Below, piece by piece: positions 38,545 through 49,086 of a stretch of DNA of 64,000 nucleotides. The translations under genes were made by a program, and so were the position numbers. A model generated the notes under the pieces. It had not been told where the DNA came from. It did not search any database and worked only from the letters and a program-made list of their open reading frames with translations. The number at the start of each line of letters is the position of its first letter. Positions within the stretch are counted from its first letter, which is position 1. This stretch comes from Valencia hispanica (lineage: Eukaryota > Chordata > Actinopteri > Cyprinodontiformes > Valenciidae), in assembly GCA_963556495.2 (NCBI GenBank), contig OY747715.1:19300239-19364238 (forward strand). The letters run 5' to 3'.

Positions 38545-38920
38545 CATTCTTACAATTAATAAATGGTGGATATTTTGAACAACAGCTTCCTTCTTATCTA
38601 AGTAAAAACAAATTCTTAAACTACAGTTAACCTGTTATTTTATTCTTACAATTAATAAATGCTGGATATTTTGAACAATAGCTTCCTTCTTATCTAAGTA
38701 AAAAAAAAAATCTTATACTACAGTTAACCTGTTATTTTATTCTTACAATTAATAAATGCTGGATATTTTGAACAACAGCTTCCTTCTTATCTAAGTTTAA
38801 AAAAAATCTTAAACTACAGTTAACCTGCTATTTTATTCTTACAAATAATAAATGCTGGATATTTTTGAACAACAGCTTCCTTCCTATCTAAGTAACTTTT
38901 TTTTCTAAAACTACAGTTCA
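38545..38920. repeat. 97-bp tandem repeat, about 4 units
   Basis: Units begin ATTCTTACAA(T/A)TAATAAAT at 38545, 38642, 38739 and 38835. Each contains GGATATTTTGAACAACAGCT and CTTAAACTACAGTTAACCT. Differences are mainly lengths of A and T runs. The array lies within the hAT element and immediately follows its splice donor, so it grew inside what was intron sequence. Confidence 0.9.
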
Positions 38921-39066
38921 TTATTTGTGTTTTTCCCCTTTTGTTTTAGTCTTTCAAAAAAAAAAAGTACCAATAAGGATACTGATTAAGGACCGGATCG
39001 ATAAGGAGTATCGTTAAGAGTAGTACTATCGATAAATCCTTAACGATACCCATCCCTAGTAGTTGC

Positions 39067-39712
39067 AGCTAGCAGCTAGGCCTTGTGGGTGTGTGGCTGG
39101 TGGGGGTTGCAGCTAGCCCATGTTAGCTCGGAACGAAGGGTTGTCCTCTCAGCTTGGCTCAGCAGCTTTCTTCTCCCACAGCAGCAAAGCCAGAGCCCCA
39201 GTCACGGAGAGAAACTGTCTCTTTGTTTGGTGGAATCTGTAATTCCCCCCTCAGATCATTGTCGCTCAGTGGGAGCGGATTCATAAGGAAATGAGCAGAC
39301 GTCACCAAACAACCGGCTTTGCAAAATTAGAAGAGTTGCTTGCAAACCAGTTAATAACAACATCAAACAGAAAACACAGCAACAAGCCCTGCTTCTTCCA
39401 TGTCGATTCTCTTATTTTTTGCTGCTTTGATCAGTGAGGCTACTCGCTGCTGAAATTGTCCTGATACACTGAGAAAGAAAAATAATGTAATGTCCAACTC
39501 ACTGTTCTTAGCTGCGCCTGCAAATCCACAGAGCCATCATTTCGAACAAAAAAACTATCCTTTTACGTCCAGTTAATGTACTCCAATAAAGTACGTAGTC
39601 TGCAAGTCTTCCTCAATCCAACTCTGCCGCTAAAAACCTTTGTAAATTCCTTTCTTGCGTGTATTTCTCTGAATGTTTACATCATAACTATCAGTTAGGA
39701 TGCTCTTAATAG
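39067..39712. other. Gene-free DNA
   Basis: Mixed composition with a 67-codon frame at 39083-39286 that has no recognised domain. No element ends found. Confidence 0.45.
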
Positions 39713-39807
39713 CGCACTTCTTCTTGTTCTTCTTGATGATTATTCACGGCTGGCAAACAATTAATTGGTGCGTTACTGCCACCAACTGGTAAGAAGTGTG
39801 GACCAGA
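39713..39807 (+). repeat. Unassigned dispersed fish repeat fragment
   Basis: TCTTCTTGTTCTTCTTGATG, then GGCTGGCAAACAATTAATTG, then GTGCGTTACTGCCACCAACT followed by GGTAAGAAGTGTGGA. This order is familiar to me from interspersed fish repeats (TTGGCAAAC..GGTGCATTACCGCCACCTACTGG). The class is unknown. Confidence 0.45.
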
Positions 39808-40439
39808 ATGTCATTTAAGGGACTCATGTCCATTTTAACAAACTAATGTACCAATGTATCTACTTTTTACCGCATCCAAAACTCCCGATTAGTAACCTAT
39901 CGCACCCTCTGTTGGTTGTCTTGGGCCAATACATATGCATGAGGCATTGTAATCTGTCATGGGCGGGCCCGATATGTTAATGGGCGGGCCCGGCCCGCTC
40001 AGGCCCATCCATGGCGCCGGGCCTGGTGACAGTGCAGATTGTAAAGAAAAAAAAGGGAAAAAATGTACAATTACTCATTCCCTTAATTGAGTCAAACAAA
40101 GTGTTGAAGGTAAATTTTTTGAATTATAAAATGTTTGCATTTTTGCAATCTAAATAGGCAAACATTTAATGTTCAAATTTAGTTAGTTTCACTTAATAAG
40201 TGCAATTTAGCTTATAGGAAATACATGTCCTTCACATAAGTTATTTATTTGAGTTTTACTTACTTATTTCTATGACATCTGCTGAAATTCTACAAAACTA
40301 TAGAAAAATAAAACTAAAAGACGTCATGATTTTAACAACTATTTTCGAAGATATTTGATTTGAAAGATTTTTAACAGTAAGGCAGGTCGGCTTTAAGTTT
40401 CAGAATTTGCACATATTTAGTACCTGTAAACATTTTCAT
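39808..40439. other. GC-rich palindromic patch and gene-free DNA
   Basis: 39955-40030 is a compact GC-rich patch with two direct copies of GGGCGGGCCCG (39961 and 39984) and self-complementary GGGCCCGGCCCG, perhaps an element terminus. The rest, to 40439, is AT-rich and unremarkable. No Tc1 5' terminal repeat is visible here. Confidence 0.45.
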
Positions 40440-41459
40440 GAATTTTCTTGAAAGTGTGGGATTTGCTTATCAGGGATAAAGTTTTTGAGAAATTTAAGCA
40501 GGCTAGGCTACATATAGATTTCCCAAGCCTTGAACATACCACGGAGCACTGTTCAAGCGATCATTCAGAAATGGAAGGAGTATGGCACAACTGTAAACCT
40601 ACCAAGACAAGGCCGTCCACCTGAACTCACAGGCCGAAAAAGGAGAGCGCTGATCAGAAATGCAGCCAAGAGGCCCATGGTGACTCTGGACGAGCTGCAG
40701 AGATCTACAGCTCAGGTGGGGGAATCTGTCCATAGGACAACTATTAGTGGTGCACTGCACAGAGTTGGCCTTTATTGTAGAGTGGCAAGAAGAAAGCCAT
40801 TGTTAAAAGAAAACCATAAGAAGTCCTGTTTGCAGTTTGCCACAAGCCATGTGGGGGACACAGCAAACATGTGGAAGAAGGTGCTCTGGTCAGATGAGAC
40901 CAAAATGGAACTTTTTGGCCAAAATCCAAAATGCTATGTGTGCCGGAAAACTAACAGTGCACATCACTCTGAACACACCATCCCCACTGTCAAATATGGT
41001 GGTGGCAGCATCATGCTCTGGGGGTGCTTCTCTTCAGCAGGGGCAGGGAAGCTGGTCAGAGTTGATGGGAAGATGGATCGAGCCAAATACAGGACAATCT
41101 TGGAAGAAAACCTCTTGGAGTCTGCAAAAGACTTGAGACTGGGGCGGAGGTTCACCTTCCAGCAGGACAACGACCCCAAACATAAAGCCAGGGCAACAAT
41201 GGAATGGTTTAAAACAAAACATATCCATGTGTTAGAATGGCCCAGTCAAAGTCCAGATCTAAATCCAATCGAGAATCTGTAGCAAGATCTGAAAACTGCT
41301 GTTCACAAATGCTGTCCATCTAATCTGACTGAGCTGGAGCTGTTTTGCAAAGAAGAATGGGCAAGAATTTCGGTCTCTAGATGTGCAAAGCTGGTAGAGA
41401 CATACCCTAAAAGACTGGCAGCTGTAATTGCAGCAAAAGGTGGTTCTACAAAGTATTGA
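40440..41459 (+). pseudogene. Tc1-like DD34E transposase, broken
   Basis: Cut-and-paste transposase; the main open stretch is 40530-41282. The N-terminal helix-turn-helix region shows NIPRSTVQAIIQKWKEYGTT and a GRPPELTGRKRR AT-hook-like linker. The catalytic triad is complete: Asp in WSDETK (residue 122 of the stretch), Asp in FQQDNDPKH (213), Glu in DLNPIENL (248), with 34 residues between the last two. The frame then meets TAG at 41281-41283 where the family has Trp (a TGG-to-TAG change) and continues cleanly as QDLKTAVHKCCPSNLTELEL to a natural TGA at 41457. Upstream, homology reaches about 40470 (IRDKVFEKFK) but needs a frameshift and crosses a TAG near 40515. It is the best-preserved protein relic in the window. 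Confidence 0.9.
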
Positions 41460-41677
41460 CTCAGGGGGCTGAATAATTACGCACACCCCACTTTTCAGTT
41501 ATTTATTTGTAAAAAAATGTTTGGAATCATGTATGATTTTTGTGCCACTTCTCACGTGTACACCACTTTGTATTGGTCTTTCATTTGGAATTCCAATAAA
41601 ATTGATTCATGTTTGTGGCTGTAATGTGACAAAATTTGGAAAAGTTCAAGGGGGCCGAATACTTTTGCAAGCCACTG
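40440..41677 (+). mobile_element. Tc1/mariner element, 5'-truncated
   Basis: The transposase gene is followed by a 3' untranslated region and a 3' terminal repeat (AAGTTCAAGGGGGCCGAATA, then CTTTTGCAAGCCACTG) ending at 41677, next to the TA target dinucleotide (41678-41679). The 5' untranslated region and 5' terminal repeat are absent: upstream of about 40440 nothing matches the inverted repeat. The copy could not be mobilised without its left end. Confidence 0.9.
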
Positions 41678-41689
41678 TATTTAGCGTCC

Positions 41690-41945
41690 TTAAACTTTTC
41701 CACATTTTATAACATCAAAAACCAGAAACCTCAATGTATATTATTAAGATTTTGTGATAAACCTGAGAACACGATGCTTCATTGTGAGCTGAAGGGAAGA
41801 AGGTTCTATTATTTTCAAATCTTTTCATTAAAAAAATAATAATCTGAAAAAGCATGGTGTGCGTATGTGTTCAGTCCCCTTGAGTAAAAACCTTATAGAT
41901 CCAATGCAGCAATTACAGCTGCTTTCCCTGAACCTTTTTTACAAA
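41690..41945 (-). mobile_element. Second Tc1/mariner end, inverted
   Basis: Read on the minus strand this is the 3' part of another teleost Tc1 copy: GCAGCTGTAATTGCTGCATT, then CTCAAGGGGACTGAACACAT, then a region equivalent to the untranslated region, ending AATGTGGAAAAGTTTAAGG near 41690. It faces the 40.4 kb copy with 3' ends converging about 12 bp apart. Divergence between the two shows they are different insertions or subfamilies. Confidence 0.6.
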
Positions 41946-44301
41946 AGGAATGCACTATTTATGGTGTGAACAAAAACTGTAATAAATTCAGCCCCATGAT
42001 ACTATAGCTTTTCTCTGTATATTTATTACTATACACCACACATTAGAGCTTATCTTCTTCCCCAAATGGAGTTATATGTTCTAATTTACTAGTCTTCAGT
42101 TTAACTTAATAATCTCAACACAGAGAGCACAAAAATTTTTTTACGGTATACACAGAAAAAAGCAGATCTGAACGGATCCTTCTATTTTTGTCAGTGGCTT
42201 GTATTACTGACAAGGGTCTAACTGCCCTGGATGCTGAGTGTGTCTTGTTGTTGGCCACCCTGCTTTAGGGCCATAGTATAATTCCTTCACATTCAATCGC
42301 AATCTGATTAGAGCACTAAATTGCCTTTCCGCTGAACCTCTAAGTGCTTTAGCAGTTTCTCTCTCCTAACACCATATTTTTGTTCCTTTCACCATCATTC
42401 TTTTTCCTGTCTGCCTCATTCGTTTTCTATCTTTATAATTACTGCACGCCTTTCTATCTCCTTCGATTTTCCATCTTATTCCTAACCACAACCTTAATTT
42501 CTCTGAAACTTTTCTACGTCTCTCTTCATTTTGTCCTTTCAATTTAGAGTCACTTCATCTGACTCTCATCATCTTTCCTTCTTTATTTCTCTTTTAAATT
42601 TCTCCCATCCATTTCCTTTACTTTTTGTCATCAGCACGTCTTTTGTGATTTTCTTTATCCGCAACAGCCACAGTGAAAGCTGCTCTCCTGTTCTTTCCTA
42701 CACTCACCCCATTACCCCATTAGAAGCTGCAGCAAGATGTACATTATTCTGCTCCCAGGGGACAGCCTATCACTTTCACACAGTCAGAGAGCCACAGAAG
42801 AAGGCGTGTACTGAAGGCGAGTGCTCCAGCACGCTTTGTTAGGTGTGTCTCAGGCTTGAACGATTAGCAATTACCCTGTCTGCCTAGACTTCAGGAGGAC
42901 TTGATGGAGTCAGCACTCTTTTCTAATCAGACAGAAGAATGAAGATGTTTTTCCTTTCAGAATAGATCAATATTTGATGTCACTGTGTTAGACATTTTAA
43001 AAGGTATGCACAAGTGTAATATTCCATTTTGCAGTTTGTTGATAAAGATTCAGAGTTTCTGAATGAGGAATAAAACTAAAGAGGAGTAATCTGGTGGTTA
43101 CCAGAAGTATGATGAAAATCATATTTAGAGTTTATCATTAAATATTTTCTTGGAATAAGCAGGGATACAGCCCTCAATAACATTCATAGTTACTCATGCC
43201 ACCCTTTGATAACATTAAATGCCCTCTCAAACTAGGGAATACACAAGCACACTACTGTTAATAGTTAATTATGCTAACCACAGTAACTATGAGACTATGA
43301 GGCTATAAGACTTTACCATGTCCATGCCAAAATCATGTCGTCTTTGATTTAAAATATTAAAACAATGTTTTGCAGCTACTCCTCTCTCTCACACACAGAG
43401 TGTGACATCACATCTGCTCCTAATAATTGATGACTGCTTAGCCATGAAAGCAATGAAAAACATATTTTTAAAGTTGATAAATGTAGTTCTTCATTATAAA
43501 TTGCAACTTGCTAAAATCAATGTTGGTTGATAAGAGGTCTACAAAAACTAGAGGTCACAAATTGTAAAAAAATAAATAAAAATGACTCTAAATAACACTA
43601 GGTAAAGACTAGTTAGGATTGTGTTGGCATACATGTCTCATGCTTCCAGCAGGCAGGGTCTTACACTTTCTAATAACTATATCATCCATATGGTATGTTT
43701 TTTATCCGGGTTACAATATCTACTTTCTATGTTGGCTGCCACAGTACTAAAATTATGTGCAGCCATTACGAGACACACAGGAAAATAACCAGCAATCTCT
43801 AGTAAGAACACCTATATACCACCATATTGTTACATGGTAAATTGTTACTCCTTCATGCATCTAGATTCAATTTCATGTATTATGTGATGTTGGATCTCAC
43901 ATTATATTTTACCCAGCTCCAGGGTTTGTTATATATCCAGACTTTGCCGTCTGATTTCCACTCACCACTTCCTACTCTGCCTTTAGTATTCATAGTTTAC
44001 ACATTTATAGATATGGATACTACTATTTGCATGAACTTTTCATACAGATAAATTACATTTTCAATATATATCTTTGCATGGTAAATATGTGCAAAAGCCT
44101 TTAAATCAATTCCTCTTTCAGCATCAGTGGCATGATCTCACCCTGAAAATTATTTTTTTAATCCACCTCAATTGGAGCTGATTTATTCAGCAGAGAAAAC
44201 CAAATCCCATGTTAAGAAACAATTGTTTTAAACAAAATCACTGGTGGTACTCCTGCTATCAGTTATTATACACCCCCCTTTGCCTAAAGGACAGCACTCA
44301 T
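41946..44301. other. Gene-free DNA with a pyrimidine-rich strand bias
   Basis: 42360-42660 is strongly pyrimidine-rich on the plus strand and produces a 103-codon frame (42531-42842) rich in Ser, Phe and Leu with no recognised domain. The remainder is AT-rich and unremarkable. Confidence 0.5.
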
Positions 44302-45062
44302 GGCAAGGCAAGGCAATTTAATTTGTATAGCACACTTTCAACAACAAGGTAATTCAAGGTGCTTTACATGATTATGGGGTAAAACAAAAATAGCTGTAAA
44401 ACACAGACAAAGCATATGAAATAAAAACAAGTAGCATACACAAATATGTAGCATATGAAATAAAAACAAGAAGCATACACAAAACATATGATTTATAATG
44501 GCATTTCTCAAAGGCAGCTCTAAACAGATACATTTTTAATTGTGATTTAAAAGAACTCAGTGTTTCAGCAGCTTTGCAGTTGTCTGGAGGTGTGTTCCAC
44601 ATTAGAGGAGCATAGAACCTGCAAGTTGCTTCTCTATGTTTGGTTCTAACTCTAGGGATGGTGAGTAGACTGGAATTAGAGGACCTGAGTGTTCTGGTGG
44701 GTTGGTATAGTAACAGCAGATCTTCAACATACTTTGCTGCTAAGCCATTCATTGATTTATAAACTAGTAAAAGTATTTTGAATATTCTCTGAGCTACAGG
44801 GAGCCAGTGTAGGGACTTTAGAACTGGGGTGATGTGCTCTACTTTCCTGGTTCTACTGAGTACTCGAGCAGCAGCGTTCTGGATCAGCTGCAGCTGTCTA
44901 ATTGACTTTTTAGGCAGACCTGTGAGAACGCTGTTGCAGTAATCAATCCAACTAAAGATAAACGCATGGATGAGTTTTTTGAGGTCCTGTTGCGGCATCA
45001 GTCCTTTAATCCTAGAAATGTTTTTCAGGTGATAGAAGGCTGACATTGTTATTGCCTTTAAG
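44302..45062 (-). mobile_element. L2-like LINE 3' fragment, copy 1
   Basis: A 224-codon frame (44372-45046) is the C-terminal end of the ORF2 reverse transcriptase: SAFYHLKNISRIKGLMPQ, LIHAFIFSWIDYCNSVLTGL, PKKSIRQLQLIQNAAARVLS, HITPVLKSLHWLPVAQRIFK. The frame is open but lacks the catalytic region. The LINE's 3' end is at the left: a conserved GCACTTTGAA/GTATAGC-type tail (plus strand TTTGTATAGCACACTTTCAA) and three copies of GGCAA at 44302-44316. The copy starts abruptly at codons KAIT, within a few bp of where copy 2 starts. Confidence 0.85.
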
Positions 45063-45363
45063 CGACCCTGGATTCTTAAGGGATACCATCAGTTTTGCCG
45101 TAGGTGAGTTTGTTAACTTATTTTGTAGAATGCCATTTCCGTACTCAAATCTAAGGTTAGTTTTTTTTAATGTTCAATGAGATGATTTGCTACTACAATG
45201 AAAGAGTAATTCTAAGGCTTTTTTATTCATTTTACCAAGGGTGCCAAATAATATTTATTTCATTTATTTTAAAGTCCTTTATGTAGATCCTAGGACAGTT
45301 TAGAATTGACTGCACATGATCAATTTGGCACAACATCCGAATTGGCACAAAAATATGTATTTC
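45063..45363. other. Gene-free DNA
   Basis: 300 bp of AT-rich sequence between the LINE fragment and the next element. Nothing recognised. Confidence 0.5.
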
Positions 45364-45366
45364 ATA

Positions 45367-46019
45367 AGCCGTTTTCAGACAGAAGTTCTGGAATATTTGC
45401 AGACAATTCCATCCGGTCTTTAAACGAAATTGTGTTTTTAAATACACAAATTTTTTCCGGAACATTGCCTTTCGGCTGCTTTCACACAGCAAGAAATGTA
45501 CAGGAGGATCCTGATGAATGTCTGGGGGGTGGGGGGTGGGGAGGAATGGGGGGTTGTATGTGGAGATGACGTTAACTTAGTGCGGCGGCCGTACATCTCA
45601 TTTCCCCAAACAAAGGGATTATTGCAATGATGGTCGCAAAACAGCAGATCCACTCGCAGTGCTTGTCTTTGTGATGTGTGCAATTTTGCACACATTTAAA
45701 TGCTTAAGAGACATTGACGAAGTAGCTGAAAGGAAAATAGTGACATTTATAGGTCATCAATGTGTGCGCTCACAGCGTTCCCTACCCCCCTCCCCTTTGC
45801 CCCACCGCCCCACACCCCTCCTGCTTTCCCGGAACATTACCTGGTAGTCTGAACGCAAACCCCATTCCGCGAAAAGTCCGCTCTTGTTTCTAGGTCTTCA
45901 TCCGTAAATTTACCGTAAAGGGTATCCAGACAAAGTCCGGAAGATTGCTTTCAGACACAAAAGCAAAACAGACGAAGTCTGGAAAACTAACGTTTTTCAT
46001 GGCCTGTTTGAAAGGGGCT
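45367..46019. mobile_element. Short terminal-inverted-repeat element
   Basis: The left end AGCCGTTTTCAGACAG matches the inverted right end AGCCCCTTTCAAACAG at 12-13 of 16 positions. The trinucleotide ATA flanks both sides (45364-45366 and 46020-46022). TCCGGAACATT occurs on both sides of the interior. Three-bp duplications would fit PIF/Harbinger-like elements, but ATA is short enough to be chance. The interior includes a G-rich run (about 45523-45552) and has no coding sequence. Confidence 0.5.
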
Positions 46020-46022
46020 ATA

Positions 46023-47512
46023 GAGTAAGATATCTTAGGATAGGAAAAATGTGAAATGAGACATTCTGTACTGCAAAGTCTTCTGGCTGAAGCCTATGAA
46101 AGACTATGTATTTTTGCAAAAAATAGTGTATGATGATCTTGAAATGTTTGGCAGATTGGGGGAAATATGAATATAAAGACTGAGACTGAATCTCCCTTCT
46201 TCTTGACCCCCAGCTTTAATCATCATGAGCCCGCTCCCATCTGTGACCAGCAAAGCATTGTCAAGAATAATCCCTCCACAAGAGAAACATAACTCCTGAT
46301 GATTCTCATCCATCTTTCCATCTTCCTCCATGGCTCTGCTGTTACCCCGTCTCCTCCTCAGCTCTCTGGGTCTGTTACCTGTACGGCAAAATGATGGATT
46401 TGTTTTCATCAGACCTTGTGACCTCCCCTCTAGCCATGCACTGCGTTTGCCAGACTGAAAATGACATTTCGCCCACAGCTCCCCCCTCGTCTCTGTGAAG
46501 TCCATGCAGGACCTTTAAACTCTGAGTCCAACTGGCATATTTACTCTGCTGATACAACATTTAGAGATACAAAGATAGAGGGAGGGCAGAAATGAACAGA
46601 ACATGGGCTTGCAAAGGTTTATAACTGAATGCAATAAAATATTATGTGAACACATTACTGGTACCAGATTACAATATGAAAGAGAGATAGTCCATTATAC
46701 ATGAACAAGAATAAGCCCATTGTGCAAAAGACTCTTTCTGTATACCTGCATTCATTCATTTTATAGTAAAAATGTACAGATGTAATCTGAATCCATTTCC
46801 CTGGGTGATCCAAATTTCTAACTCTCCCCCAGACCCCTATCACCACTTCATGATAGTGGTTAAACAATTCTTCTTAGAAGTGAAGCACTCCTTTAAGACT
46901 GATACATCATCACCTCCCACTGACTCCTTCTACAAAAACATATAGGACTTATTAATCTTGTATACGTCATGTAAATAGTTATCAGTCATGCAGCAGGCAT
47001 CAGCATACTTTATTGTTAAGCTTTTCAGGGAGGAATATACTACCAAAAGGAAATACATCTGTATACATTACCTATATTTTGTTTTTGTTCTTGTGAAAAT
47101 ATATTTAAAACAAAATGATTATATGTATTTTCTTTTGTTCTTGTTGAAAAGATTGTAAAATGTTTAACAAGGTTCACAGGTATATACTCTACTATTAGAA
47201 ATTAAGAGTTGATTTTGACGGTAATTTCATGTGAAAAGTGTTGACTGTTCTTGCTTTCAGTTAATGAATAAAAGGTTAATGTGAGCATTATTTTATCCAA
47301 CACTGAGATGGATATGGTTACTCAGTTTCATAGTGAGACCGTTTTTACTTGTCTCAGTAAAACTTCTCTGGATTACTTATAGTTTGTCCAAAATGTGGTC
47401 AATAAGCTTATGATCAGATCCTCCAAGTGATCCCATGTCACATCTTTACTGATAACTCTGCACTAGCTCTAAGTTTAACACATAATAAAGTGTAAAGTTC
47501 TGGCATGGTCTG
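46023..47512. other. Gene-free DNA
   Basis: A 133-codon minus-strand frame at 46104-46505 is unrecognised. It has no conserved motif and mixed composition, and I do not call it a gene. The rest is AT-rich. Confidence 0.45.
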
Positions 47513-47690
47513 GGGGCAATGCGTGGCATAGAGGTAGAGCAGCCGCCTCATATATGTTAGTCCTTGACGCAGCTGTCCCGGGTTTGAATTCTGACTCTAG
47601 GAGCTTTGGTGCATGTCTTTCCCCCTTCTCTTTCTACCTATTTCCTGTCTGATCTGCTGCAAATAAAGGCCACTAGTGCCAGTAAAACCT
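47513..47690 (+). repeat. tRNA-derived SINE
   Basis: A tRNA-like head contains a box A-like TGGCATAGAGGTAGAGC (about 47524) and a box B-like GGTTTGAATTC (47581-47591, one base off the consensus). The body continues with CTTTCCCCCTTCTCTTTCTA and the tail AAATAAAGGCCACTAGTGCC, a combination I recognise from fish SINEs. The acceptor stem does not pair as in a true tRNA, so it is a retroposon, not a tRNA gene. Confidence 0.7.
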
Positions 47691-47694
47691 TTAT

Positions 47695-48395
47695 AGGTCT
47701 CATTCACTTGTTTGTTCAATACATTTGCTGTGGTCTCCAGTATGAATGAATGCCTTGTGAGCCATTTTACGTGGCTCTCTTGCTTCTGTTTCAGAAGGTT
47801 CCAGTTTGTCGGAGGAGTTAGTAGGGGGACATGTCAGGATCACGAGTTTAACTCATTTTTGCAAACCTTTCGCCTCTGATTGGCTAATAGCAATGCGACT
47901 CTTATGCTGCCTTCAAAAAAAATAGTTAACTTATTTCGGTGGCGGTGTTCAAAGAGAAATTCCGACTGTTTCTTCCTCAGCACCTCTTTCTTTGGTAAAG
48001 AAATGCAACACTGATGTGCTATGTCCACAACTAACACAAGCCCACCCTGTTCTGCCATGCTGTGCAGTTGCTAACAGTTAGCTTTGGCTTCTAGCTTCAG
48101 CTTCTATTTTCTACTAGTAGAAACATACTCAGCTCTCTCCAGGCTGCAAAATCAGCCTTCGCGTGGGTGGTCGCAAGCCAAGGTAGGCAAAACCATGAAT
48201 ACTAATTTACCCTGTGACACCGAAGGGACTGGCTTCTTGTGACTCGCTCATTTTGCCATCTGTTTTTTTCTGTGGCTAATGCAGTCAATGGGGGTTGGAG
48301 AAAAGGTTCACATACAGCCTGCATATGCAGCTCAGAGTGACAGATCGTATTTCACAAAGAACATGTATTACACGGTTTCTCAGTGAATGAGACCA
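47695..48395. mobile_element. TTAA-type DNA element
   Basis: The left end AGGTCTCATTCACT matches the inverted right end (T)GGTCTCATTCACT, with a second shared block AATACAT a few bases inward. The right flank is TTAA (48396-48399) and the left flank TTAT (47691-47694), a TTAA with one change. A TTAA target is typical of piggyBac and Kolobok transposons. The 701-bp interior has only a 72-codon minus-strand frame (47840-48058, MAEQGGLVLVVDIAHQCC) that I cannot assign. The element directly abuts the SINE on its left. Confidence 0.7.
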
Positions 48396-48399
48396 TTAA

Positions 48400-49086
48400 A
48401 AAAAGTTCTGGCCTAGTCTTACATTGTAATGCATTTTTAAGCATTTCTCAACTTTGGCTGTACAATGCCACCAAATCCCAGAAGTTTAATGATCAGCGTG
48501 GCTATCTAGCGTTAAATCGAGGTTAAAACTTGAAGATGATGCAATCCCTGTGTTCTGGTACTTTGAGATTTCTTAAAGATTCTTTGGACTTGGTTTGACA
48601 AAGAAGCAACTTTTGACTCAGTTTTACCCCTGCTTTCTGCCTATTCAAAAACGGCGCGTAACGTAATAAACGCGAAATTGTTCCACCTAGCTGATCCCGG
48701 GAGATCACGGAATCACAGGAGAATTCCAATTGCATAGCTTAAAGTGCAGTATACAGGAGAAAAATGAAAGGCCTTATCCTTTTTCATGTTGTCCTTTTAA
48801 AAATGATCACTGGTATCACATAAACTGGGTGATTCTCCACTTCAAGGATTAAATTCTAGTCATCCATGATAAAAAAAACAACTAATTAGACCCACAGACT
48901 TCAACCGTGGTGTCAAAGGTAGGGATGTTTTGTTTCATTTTTTCGTAGTTAAGCAATCAGAAATCTGCACATGCCTTTTATTTGGACAATGTCTGGATTA
49001 TTTTCACTGCTTCCGTGTTTGATTTCCTGCCTGGTCTGATCGAAACTGCTGAGCTTGATGCATTTTAGAGGCATAAATTTAGGAGA
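48400..49086. other. Gene-free DNA
   Basis: 48640-48725 is GC-richer and contains CCCGGGAGATCACGGAATCA, possibly transposon-derived. No ends were found and no gene recognised. Confidence 0.45.

Larger units (their letters stand above)
38062..39058 (+). mobile_element. hAT element with 8-bp target duplication and BED exon remnant
   Basis: The ends are TAGGGATGGGTACCG and the inverted TAGGGATGGGTATCG. They are flanked by the perfect 8-bp duplication GTAGTTGC (38054-38061 and 39059-39066). Length is 997 bp. Inside lie a degenerate first coding exon with a BED zinc finger and a splice donor (38288-38483), then a 97-bp tandem array (38545-38920). No catalytic RNase-H-like domain is present, so the copy is non-autonomous and derived by internal deletion from a full hAT transposon. 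Confidence 0.9.

Noticed and set aside
46104..46505. 133-codon minus-strand frame
   Set aside because: No recognised motif, and an unrelated 61-codon frame overlaps it on the same strand. Weak protein-like character.
46600..46645. GGCTTGCAAAGGTTTATAACTG as a Tc1 terminal repeat
   Set aside because: Only about 15 bases resemble the terminal repeat, and no further Tc1 sequence follows on either side.
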